Of a stretch of 64,000 nt of DNA, positions 12,219 through 21,731 are shown piece after piece. The translations under genes and the position numbers were made by a program. The notes beneath the pieces are model-generated. The model worked only from the letters and a program-made list of their open reading frames with translations. It was not told the origin of the DNA and did not search any database. The DNA lies in assembly GCA_021234155.1 (NCBI GenBank), contig JAJEKV010000002.1, positions 42,581,203 through 42,645,202 on the forward strand. The letters are read 5' to 3'. Each line of letters opens with the position of its first letter. The stretch's first letter is position 1. This stretch comes from Isoetes taiwanensis (lineage: Eukaryota; Streptophyta; Lycopodiopsida; Isoetales; Isoetaceae).

Positions 12219-13488
12219 AATTTCATCTGTTCTCATTATCATAGTTGGTGAGGTGATGCTTGCTTGCTGAGGGACATTCATGAACATGATAGGGTTATAT
12301 CAAATTTAGAGCATTGCAATAGGAGGTAGTCCTACTGCAAAAGAGATGTTGGCATGCTTAAGATTAATCAAGTATTCTTATGAAGATGAGAAGACCAACT
12401 GCTTACTGTGTGGTGTATAACCACACGTTCCTAGCTTTGTAGTATTTGTCATGACACTTTGTGCTTGGGGATCTACCAATGTAGATCCCAAGCTCCTATC
12501 ATCAATTGAGGGACTCAAAATTATTCTTATGCAGATGATGATCTCCTACTATCAATTGAGCCTCAAAATTGTTCTTATCCAGATGATGCTTTACTATGAT
12601 CAGTCTGAGACTAAAGACATTTTATCAAAAAGCATTGCATATCTAAACAATAAGGTTGTGTTTACACTGCCCCCATTTTCTTGAGGTATCCATCTTCTAC
12701 ATATTTGGTTACTGCTTCATCTAAGCAAGTCATATTGAAGGTTTCACAGCAACATTAACAACTTAATCAAAGCAAGTAGTATTGAATTTGTGGCAAAGTA
12801 TATCAACAACAAAAGATATAGACAACTCGAAAATTCAATCAATTCAAGTCCAGATACAATGTGAACCCAAATACTCTAGGACCAGAAGAGGCGTGCAAAA
12901 ATGTTTTTTTTCTTTTTCAAAATGTGATGTTTAGCAATGTATATGTGAGTTCTGTATATACAAGGAGTCCATATTTACTTTGTCACCATGAGTATGTATA
13001 AAGATATATGAGCTTCTTTTTTGAACTGAAGCCCCTTTCAAAGACGGGAACTTGAGGACGGTGCTTTTTTACGAAGGCACTCTCCATATCTAATTGTTCT
13101 AATGGTCATTCCTATGATTTGGTTTGTATTTGGATAATAAGCAAATGGAAATCATGTGACGATATTTAGAACCATTATATTTCTTCCTTGATTTGATTAT
13201 AATATAGAATTAAACCACCATGGAACAGCAAAAGGGTTTCACCATTGATCTCTACGTTCGTACATTAAATGGATTACTCTAGGCAATCAATGTACAACTA
13301 TATACTTCTATAATGACAATTTGGTTTATGATGTAGATCACAAAGGTAGTTCTGCTTTGTTGCTTTAACATTACATCATAAACTTGCAAAGGTTCGTGAA
13401 GCCCAAAAACACCTGACCATAAAATCATCTTGGTAAAAGTTACCATAGATAAAACAATGAAAAACCACTCCTTCAAATTGATACTAAA

Positions 13489-13516
13489 GCCCGGCAACGC
13501 TGGGCACCATAACTAG
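13489..13516 (+). other. Inner Helitron 3' hairpin and CTAG end
   Basis: Stem GCCCGGC/GCTGGGC with an AAC loop (13489-13505), then ACCATAACTAG. It is the termination signal of rolling-circle transposition and nearly identical to the outer copy at 13700-13727. Confidence 0.93.
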
Positions 13517-13699
13517 TTATATTTAAACCCTTATGCCGGTCCATTTCACACATATTCATCAAAACATCAACTTGAGCTCTACAAATATGAACACCAACTG
13601 GTTTAAACCCTATAAATGTTAATTCACTAATAACGACACTGCCTTAGAGCCTACAAATGGAAAAACACATATTTCCTTCTACAATCCACATTTGCTAAA

Positions 13700-13727
13700 G
13701 CCCGGCAACGCCGGGCACTATAACTAG
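13700..13727 (+). other. Outer Helitron 3' hairpin and CTAG end
   Basis: Perfect stem GCCCGGC/GCCGGGC with an AAC loop (13700-13716), then ACTATAACTAG. The next base, T13728, is the first base of the D1 target, confirmed by the empty site in D2. Confidence 0.95.
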
Positions 13728-15137
13728 TTATTATTATGTATATTAGCATACATTTTATTATTATTTACATATTTGTTTGTCTATTTATAATGTAAGAGTA
13801 GGATTCATGATGTGTTATTGCTTTCTTTTATTTGTTCATTTTATTACTTGTTACAAAGTTATCTTCAACTCTAAACATATTTCAATGGTCTCAGAGGCTA
13901 TGGTATATTTTTGGTATTTGAAGCTGCAAGGCAACCTACAAGAGAAGGTATGCTTGACTAGGGATATTTACACTTTCTTGTGTTCTACAACATACGTTAT
14001 CCCATGTTCGTTGATGTATTAATATTATTTCATATCCCATGATCCATTTTCCATGTAGTTCCATTGCAACATTTTCTAAGTATGGAGCTCATGTTATACA
14101 GAACCACCCCTAGGCCTCGAAAGGTGCCACCCATCTGGAAACTGGAGGGGCTGTGGTGCTAAAAGAAGGCGATATACTGATCTGACAAAGTGCTTGCCTT
14201 TGTGAATATTTTCATGACAATCCCACGGCACCCTTTCAGCAGCACCAACTTGCACTACAAGAGGCAAATTTTCTGCGACCTTCTCCCATAGAGACCAGTG
14301 TTGTCATGCACGTTTAGTATGGTACGGGTATTATACGTATGTACTGTATTAATACCATATGCATACCTCTCATTTTAAAAGTACTTTAGACACATTTTTT
14401 GGAATTATAAAATACTTATTAGATATGTAAAATACGTACTTTATGTACAGTACATTTAAGTACTTTCTGTAATTTTTTAGAAGTATTATTTCTTGTATTA
14501 CAGTTGAAATAGTTGCAATAACAACTAGTATGAAGAACTTCAAGTTTTAAATAATGAACCAGAATATATTACTCTAGAAAATTAAGTATTTCTCAAAGTC
14601 TTCAATCCAAAATATGCCTACTTAAGAGTTATATCTCCTCATATTCTAGTTTGCAATCTACACCCACAGACAAATAAATTTAAGTAATTGTTGCTCATTT
14701 GTTGCATCCGAAGCTATTAACCATTGCTGACCTCTGTATTTATTTCCTGGCATGAATACAAGCTACTGAACTATTAAGGAGAAGGTCTGCCTCCTGCCAT
14801 GACAAAACAGGGAGAAAGATGAGTCTGCATCTCCATCTCCATTCTGATTCAGCAGCTATGGTAAGAAGAACGAGGAGGAAAACGAAGCAGCTTTGGGGTT
14901 TTTATTTCCAAGATTTTTTTTTTCTTTTTTTAACTACAATTCCATATTTTCCCTAATGTCTTCCTAATGTATTTTTTTACTTCTGTTCTATAGTATATAA
15001 TATTATATTTTTCCTAATGTATAATTTTACCAAATCTATTGGCCTAATGTCATTTGGATACCTTTTTTTTAAGTACGTACTGTATATATTAATACGTTAA
15101 GTACGATATTAATAAAACAATAGCTCAATTTGACCTG
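13728..15137. other. Non-coding part of D1
   Basis: AT-rich sequence, also present as 25303-26701. It contains GTAC-rich stretches (about 14315-14470 and 15072-15110) with repeated motifs such as TACGTACTGTAT. These could be remains of a small inverted-repeat element, but no clear ends are visible. No gene seen. Confidence 0.5.
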
Positions 15138-16800
15138 TCAACTTATAGGTATAGTACGCATAGTATTGTGAGGAAGGTACAGGACGTTTGCAAACATAAA
15201 ATATGGGTACGTAAACAACACTGATAGAGACACATCCCAACGAGAGAGCAGGAACTTTGCCTGAAATTTAGGCCAAGATAGTAGGCGGCCCCACTTCATG
15301 CCATGCTTGAATAGAGACAACGCCTGCCAGAATCCATCGTCTCTGTGTAAGGGGATGAACTGATGCTGCCAATGGAGGTGCTAAGGGGTCTGGAGGCAGT
15401 GGTGCCCACCACCATGGAGTCTCCAATAGGGTGTGGATGGAGGGGCATGGCCAAAAAAGATGTTTGACTGCCTCCCATGCTGTCAACAAGCCACGCAGAA
15501 ATGGAGAAGCACTTGGAAAGGGCTGCAGAGTCTGAAATAATGCCCAAGTTGGATTGGTTTAACAGCCTTTTTGCCTAGAGGGATACAGTGACCAAGAGCT
15601 TGTTTAAGAAGGCATAAACCAGGAGAATCATCTTCACCATTCAGGAGTCTCCAAATGAACTTTGAAATAAGGACTTTGCTCTGCAGTAAGAAGTCCATCA
15701 TACCTAGACCACCTGCCCATTTGGGAAGGATGCACTTCGACCATGCCACCTTAATCATAGCACCTTCCTCAGTACCCGCCCATACAAAGTTCTGAACTAT
15801 TGCAATGAGCTCACATACTTTGTTCCGCGGGGCTAGCAGTATGGATGCCATATAAACATGGGTACTACTAAAGACTGGCTAAGCCACTGTAATGCGACCC
15901 GCAAGAGACAACTTCGCGGTGGACCACCAAAACAAGTGCTTCTCCAAACCCTTAATGATCTCCTCCCATGCAGCTCCCATAGTAACATGGATGCCAACTG
16001 GAATCCCCAACAACTTGATGGCCTGTCCATGCGCAAGTAATTTCCATGGATAATCATGAATACACGTCGGAGTCGGAGTATCCAATGTCCATAAAGCTAT
16101 ACTCTTCTGCCACCCCACAAGGACACCGGAAGCCAGTGAAAAAGTGTCTAAGAGCAATTTGGAAGCGGCAAGATTCTCAACATTAGCGACTAGAAAGAGG
16201 AACATATCGTCTGCATATTGATTGCAAACCTCCTGTATGCCATCCTCCATTGCAAGACCATGGAGAAGTCCCTCTGTGGTTGCGGCGGTAAATAACTGTG
16301 ACAAAGCCTCTGCGACAATTGTGAAAAGCAGTGGTGCTAAAGGGCATCCCTGGCGAATACCACGACCGAGTGAGAAGGCATCTGACAACTCACCATGGTA
16401 ACAGTCGCCCGAGCAGAGACATGCAGCTTCATAACATCTGATGTGAATTGTTCCCCAAATCCTAGTCTTAGCATACAGCAACGCATGAATTCCCAGCTAA
16501 CACTGTCATAAGCCTTTGCAAAATCAAGCTTAAGGTATACAACTATAAGATTCTGCTTACGTGCCCAATAAATTCCTTCGTAAGCAGCAGCAACATTGTT
16601 CAGAATGCATCGTTTTGGAAGAAAACCTGATTGGATTGTTGAGATGGACTCTGCCAAGATGACAATAAGGTGATGGGATGAGTGAGATGGCACCTGTGTT
16701 TAGAATTCTATCCAAAGCAGTGGACCGCTGAAAGTCACATAAAGCATCATACACATCTGGCTCCAGCCATGCCGAGCGTACGACAGTGTTGACTGGACCT
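15138..16800 (-). pseudogene. L1-like LINE-B fragment in D1 (RT and C-terminal region)
   Basis: Reading leftward, 16754-16337 carries RT motif A (LDFAKAYDSVSWEF). 16481-15879 carries RQGCPLAPLLFTIV and the catalytic YADD (residues 89-92 of that piece). 15851-15138 carries the C-terminal region with WSKCILPKWAGGLG, typical of the segment before the zf-RVT domain of plant L1 LINEs. Frameshifts separate the pieces. The 5' part with the endonuclease is missing. The same fragment is repeated in D2 at 26702-28360. Confidence 0.85.
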
Positions 16801-16889
16801 TCCTAGAGAAGTGTCTCTTACGCTTTAGTTTTGATGCCCAATCCATCGCTAATGTCATGAGACATCATTAATCTGCTCGCTCTTCTATT

Positions 16890-17720
16890 CTCTTCCAAGG
16901 AGATCCCTCAGCATTCTTTCGGGGTGGTCGTGGTATCCTCAGGGGTGCCGATTGCTCCACTGTTGTTTACAATTGTGGCGGTGGTTCTTGCCAAGGTCTT
17001 CTCTCTTGACACTCCAGAAGGAATCATACATGGACTTTCTATGAACAATGGATCGCATAAGAATTTTAATCCATATACGAATGGCACTTTCTTTCCTTTT
17101 TAGGGCAGATGAGCAAAATTTGCAGAATGCCATTTCCTTGCTGGATTATTTTCCCTAGCGTCTGGTATTTTTGTTGGTTGGCAGAAGTATACAACACTAT
17201 GGAGATTGTACTCTCCGGTTCTACCATGTGTAATTGCCTTTCTATGCAAGGTTCTTCTCCATTGCAGAGCATCCAAATTTCTTAGTATCCCAGTAGGTGT
17301 TCATATCTCATTTGGAGATGCGTGGGAGGCAGCTCCTTTACAGCTAAGCTTTCCATGTCAGGACGAATTTTTGTGGCTAAGTCAGTTCTTAGTAGCACTC
17401 ATGTGTATATGCTTCATTCATGTTGGCTCCACAGTCAAAAGTACAACTCGTTATCAGGGTTATTAGGAACTTCATTTGCGGGGGTGGGGGTCAGAGGAGG
17501 CGGCTGATGTCAAAGTCAGTTGGGCGAAGTGCATATTGCCAAAGCATTTTGGCATCCTTGCGATGATCAATTTTCTTTTCCAGAGCAAGGTGATAATTTC
17601 TAAGTTATTTGAAGAATTTTGATTAATGTGGACAAGTCCCCGGGTTCCCATCTTGTTTATCAGTCTTTGCAAATGTGCATCTCTTTTGGGTCTCCATCTG
17701 TTAGGCCAATTCTCCATTGG
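16890..17720 (+). pseudogene. Oppositely oriented LINE-B-type fragment in D1
   Basis: On the plus strand, broken frames encode GAPIAPLLFTIVAVVLAK, LFSLASGIFVGWQK, then SIPVGVHISFGDAWE and later FHWAPF-like pieces. These align in order with the minus-strand LINE-B protein (APLLFTIVAEALSQ, DTFSLASGVLVGWQK, GIPVGIHVTMGAAWEE). It is a more decayed member of the same family lying 5' end to 5' end with the neighbouring copy. The YADD motif is not preserved. Confidence 0.7.
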
Positions 17721-18074
17721 GCCCCGTTTTACCTACTGACAGCATACCCTAATGCTTTTCCATTTCTCAAAGTAATACTTCTCCATTTCTCAAAGGATTG
17801 CTTATTGCATCGGAGACTATATGATCTGCATTTCATTTTCACTATCTTGCACGCACTAGCAACACTGCGAGCTGTTGATGGATCCCTTAGATGGTGGTCC
17901 TTTGGTATCTTCAGTCCATCCATTGATGCAGCATCAATTGAAATAAAAAAAGGTGCATATGATATCTGATTGATATAATAATCAGATGCATTTTCTCCAT
18001 CATAGGTGCAAAAATTCTTAGATGCAATGGCAGAAATTAATTTTAGCTAGGGTGCTTTGTGATGTGGATAGACT

Positions 18075-18214
18075 AGAATTTGTTTTCTTTTTTTCTTTTT
18101 CTTTTTCTTTTTCTTTTTCTTTTTCCTTTTCTTTTTCTTTTTCTTTTTCTTTTTCTTTTTCTTTTTCTTTTTCTTTTTCTTTTTCTTTTTCTTTTTCTTT
18201 TTCTTTTTTTTTTC

Positions 18215-18245
<31 letters not shown>

Positions 18246-18326
18246 TTTTTTTTTTCTTTTTTTTTCTTTTTCTTTTTCTTTTTCTTTTTCTTTTTCTTTT
18301 TCTTTTTCTTTTTCTTTTTCTTTTTC
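18075..18326. repeat. (CTTTTT)n microsatellite at the right end of D1
   Basis: About 250 bases of CTTTTT repeats with T-rich slips. In D2 the same left flank (TAGACTAGAATTTG) leads into a shorter tract that then meets the LINE 3' end at 29723. Here it abuts the E1 block instead, so the tract was split. Read on the minus strand it is (AAAAAG)n following a LINE poly(A), suggesting birth from a retroposon tail. Confidence 0.95.
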
Positions 18327-20040
18327 GTACATGTTCTTACCAGGACTACAGTCACAATTAAAGTACAATTACTTTAAAAGAACCTTGTTCAAGGCAAGAT
18401 CATATTTCCAAATATCCACCCTGGTTTTTAAACCAGGCCACATCAGGCACTCTCCAAACCATTAGCCCATACAAATTCCTGGATTCAAAAAACAAATTCC
18501 ATAAAGTGTAAGTCTCAAATTTAACGTGTAAAGTATAAATCTCAAATTTTAGAGTATAAAGTATACAATGTGTTTAACTTAAAACGCATTATGTATTCTC
18601 AAAGTGTGAGTATGAAGTGCCATACGTACAAAATATAGAGCATTCAATAACATTCTTATATAGTATGTATTCATATATCTTATCTCTGTCTTTATCAAAG
18701 TGCAACTTATTGCATCTCTTACGCATCCAGTTATTCCATTTCCACGTTAACGCCAACTCTAACAGCAAAATAGAGACAATTGGAGGAGAGAACCCGTACC
18801 TGCAGCCAATCAATACACAATTAGCATTATAATGGTAAATGTGCAAGGGCCAAAGGTACATTGGGTCTCTCGGTTTATCATCGATCACCAATTGTATCCT
18901 TTTTGCCCTGAGGTGACATTTAACAAGAAAGGATACTGGAATATTAACGTTTTCAGCATTATAGACTTCTTATTTGGTCTCAAGAATAACCATTAGACGA
19001 GAACTAATTTCTTAGTCCCAGATCTAGCTGGTCATGTTGAGGATCAATTCTATAGCGTGATAATTTCCTTTTCAAACTTTTAAACATGATAAACATACAG
19101 CTTTAAACATGATAAACATTAAGCTTTTTTCTTTCAGCCTTAAACCTGATCATTTCCTCCACTACACTCTTTAAGAAACATATAATTTTCCAACCAAACC
19201 AATGTATTTCATTTTGTATCTCCTTTGCCATAGAAGACTGTTTTATCCATTAAAAGTATAAGTGCATCAATGATAGTATAAATGTTACCAAAGAATATTA
19301 ATATTCCCCAATACAATCCCATTTTTATGTGTAACCAGCTCTAACATAAAACTTTTTCAACCTTGAAAGCATATTCAAAACACTACGAGCTTATATTGTT
19401 CACCATCTTATGCAAAAAATATTTGAAGCATTCAACCTCAAACCTGATATGACATGTCTTTAGTTGTATGCGCCATCTTTCAATCCAAAATGCTTCGATT
19501 TGAACTTCATACGTTGGATAGATTATATCCACAAATGGTATCTAGTAGGCTCCCAGAAGCAATAACTAGATCTTGAAAAATAATGTATCGCATTGCTCTG
19601 ACCAACAATCAAGGCAATCTGAGAAAATACATAGTGCCGTGAATGACTATAGCAGATAAGAACCACAATACTTGGAATAATGAAATCTGTGGTCACTAAA
19701 CAAACTGCATTTTGATCTCCATAATAAGGCAAACAAACATTAAATAAGCAAGGAATGTTTCTGAAACCCTGCTATGCCACAGTATGATCCCTCTTACAGC
19801 AATAAATAACGTAATGAATGTCTATAGCATACAACACAAAATACCTTTTTTGCTCTGTCTTAATATAACTGCTTTATTCCAGATCAAGGCAAAGATTGTA
19901 TGTATTCTAGAGCTATCAACCACAAAGTATAGAGCTCCATATTTTAGGTGGTCGAACTGTTCGGAAAATCTTATCATGCTCTACATAAGCGGGCCATTTC
20001 AAAAACATATCTTTAACTCAGATTCGAAAGATGCATGTAA

Positions 20041-20270
20041 TACCTTGGTAGAGCCTTATAAGGCAAAACGAAATTTTGCAGGCCATATTTTGCAGGAGGC
20101 GACTCCACATAGCTGTATTTTATAGCCAGATCTTCCCATGAACCATACACTTGGCAGCAAATTCGGCATGTTGGCATGATATTGGCCTTCTTAGTGCAGA
20201 TCGATCTCTCTCTTACAGCTGGTTTCCAGCAAAAAAGACTTTGCCCTTTCGGCGACCATTTTGGCGCCAC
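20041..20270 (-). CDS. Unrecognised exon-like open segment in E1
   Basis: From an ATG at 20270 the minus strand is open for about 77 codons and meets a donor-like AAG/GTATTA at about 20041. The peptide starts MAPKWSPKGQSLFCW and holds CRICCQVYG. The E2 copy (23667-23438) is the same, although the surroundings have changed. A second open piece lower down (19732-19523) has a hydrophobic stretch (DFIIPSIVVLICYS). Together they look like exons of a multi-exon membrane protein gene, but I do not recognise it and no function is proposed. Confidence 0.3.
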
Positions 20271-20549
20271 AGCACCTCTGAGAGCCCTAACTCATTTTTT
20301 CCAAAAATATATTTTGACGAAACAAAAGGACCTTTTTCTTTTGTGTTAGATCCAACCATTATATCCATGGATCAAACCGTAAGCATGTGAATAAGTTTTT
20401 GCAAAAAGCTATTGAAAGCCATAAAAAAGGACACTTTTTTCTTTAGGTCCCCATGCCGTAAGCATGTGAATAAGTTTTTGCAAAAAGCTATTGAAAGACA
20501 TAAAAAAGTAACGCTTTTTCCTTTAGGTCCACATGTAGTCATTATCTAA

Positions 20550-20716
20550 GCTTGTCTAGTATCATCATTACTGCAAAGGTTTTTTCCCTTGAAAACCTTT
20601 CGAGGCAGGGGTTTTTTAATCCTAGTAGTAATGATTGTACTAGCCCATTGTATGGGTCCCATGACCTATTGGTCTTCGTGGACGTTAAAAAAACTATTCT
20701 ATTCTATTCTATTCTA
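20550..20716 (+). mobile_element. 5'-truncated LINE-A insertion (3' UTR only)
   Basis: About 165 bases homologous to 3440-3600: the stem-loop (GAAAACC...GGGGTTTTTT), GGTCTTCGTGGACG, and an (ATTCT)n tail of five units. E2 lacks it: there the flanks TTTAGGTCC and ATCTTGCATTATAG are separated by about 46 unrelated bases. The insertion therefore came after the E duplication and replaced or deleted target sequence. Confidence 0.85.
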
Positions 20717-21247
20717 TCTTGCATTATAGTCTAGGATATGTTTCCATACTTGCATGGCAACCATTCAAGAGCCAAAATTCCAAATAGACCTTTATCAAAT
20801 GTCATTTGCACATAGCACTTATAGTGTAAAATACAAAAACGTCTTTTCAACCATTAAAATGCTTTTATAGTTATCCATCTTTAGAATGGTCAAATTCAAA
20901 TGTTAAATGCCTACCCAATTAAGGTAGAAGGATTGCTTTTTCCAAGGTAAGGTAGTTTTAAGCATTTAATAGCAGCTAAATGTGGTCTATGTATAACCCA
21001 AAGGCCACTTTACCCATAATGGTACAATGTTCTCCCTAATGTGTACAACAACAAAGGATCCACTTGCAAGGACATAGAGCCATCTTTTCTCCAATGTAAT
21101 ACCAAGTAATGATATTGAAGTAACACAAGAATAGACTTTCTTTTAGATATTTGGGCAACAAATTCCTTACAACCTTTTCTTCCGCAATGATTCAAAGATT
21201 CAAAGAGAATATTCTCTTCTTCTTCTTCTTCTTCTTCTTCTTCTTCT

Positions 21248-21731
21248 CCCACAATCCCTCCCTCAGGATGTAGGACACCTCTTTTTATAAGGAAAGTAGG
21301 ACCCCCTTATAAACAGAGGGGTCCTACTTCCTTACACCAGAAGAAAGTAGATTCGTAGAATCTATAATTCAGCATCAAGTTATTGTATTATTTGTATTTT
21401 AATAGTATAAGGTGCAGTGGACCGAATACCATATCCGCATTAGCAGATTATTCGAGAGCTAGTACAATGGACTAGTTCAAGACCGAATGATTATCGATTT
21501 TAAAATGTGAAGTACATGGGGCACAAAGTGGGCCTTAAGTACCAATGGATGACTGATATTGCATAATGCACTATCATTTTATAGGCTATGGGCCATTTTA
21601 AAAAACATATGGTAGCAAAACCTATTTTTTCTCGGTCCAAAAGCAATAATTTTCAAACTAACCCGGTTTGTAGAAGAGATGCGTTTGCCGGATAACTCCA
21701 AAGAAGTGGAAATCACAATTTCTTCTTTCAG
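21248..21731. other. Spacer x between E1 and E2
   Basis: About 480 bases present once. It contains an inverted repeat of GGAAAGTAGGACCCC against GGGGTCCTACTTCC (about 21290-21332). No coding sequence. It would be the internal part if E1 and E2 were long terminal repeats, but no PBS or PPT is seen. Confidence 0.6.

Larger units (their letters stand above)
9155..13516 (+). mobile_element. Non-autonomous Helitron, inner nested copy (4362 bp)
   Basis: It begins TCCTATTG after A9154. It ends ACTAG before T13517, with hairpin GCCCGGC-AAC-GCTGGGC (13489-13505, one G-T pair) 11 bases from the end. Both ends match those of the outer element, so this is a family member inserted into the outer one, leaving only about 210 bases of the outer 3' part (13517-13727). 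It carries the GT47 gene fragment at 11238-11598. No helicase gene is present. Confidence 0.88.
4366..13727 (+). mobile_element. Non-autonomous Helitron, outer copy (9362 bp)
   Basis: It starts TCCTATTGTTTAAAT after an A and ends ACTAG before a T. A perfect 7-bp hairpin (GCCCGGC, AAC loop, GCCGGGC; 13700-13716) lies 11 bases from the 3' end. The D2 copy at 25291-25315 has the exact uninterrupted target, joining ...GAATACATA directly to TTATTATT..., so the insertion made no target duplication and went between A and T. These are the defining Helitron features. No Rep/helicase coding sequence is visible, so it needed a helper. It carries fragments of host genes and a second Helitron of the same family. 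Confidence 0.95.
3736..18326. repeat. Duplication unit D1 (interrupted copy)
   Basis: 3738-4365 matches 24662-25302 and 13728-18070 matches 25303-29650 with few differences. D1 and D2 are therefore direct copies of one unit of about 5.2 kb. D1 is interrupted at 4365/4366 by the Helitron, and its terminal (CTTTTT)n runs into the E1-x-E2 block. The D1 left edge and the D2 left junction share the trinucleotide GTA, so the duplication breakpoint shows 3-bp microhomology. The unit holds an inverted pair of LINE-B fragments and no intact gene. Confidence 0.9.
18329..21247. repeat. E1, first copy of a 2.9-kb direct repeat
   Basis: It matches 21732-24498 from ACATGTTCTTAC to the terminal (TTC)n run. 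Most differences are single bases, many of them CG against TG or CA, as expected of methylated CpG decay. It contains an inserted LINE-A 3' end (20550-20716) absent from E2, and an internal tandem duplication of about 80 bases (about 20376-20527). The family is not recognised and there are no TG/CA LTR borders. It could be a captured gene with introns (see the open segment at 20041-20270) or a decayed large repeat. Confidence 0.88.

Noticed and set aside
18022-18465. Long open frames of Phe-Ser or Lys-Glu repeats on both strands
   Set aside because: They are translations of the (CTTTTT)n microsatellite. The same holds for 30549-30956 and 29581-29866.
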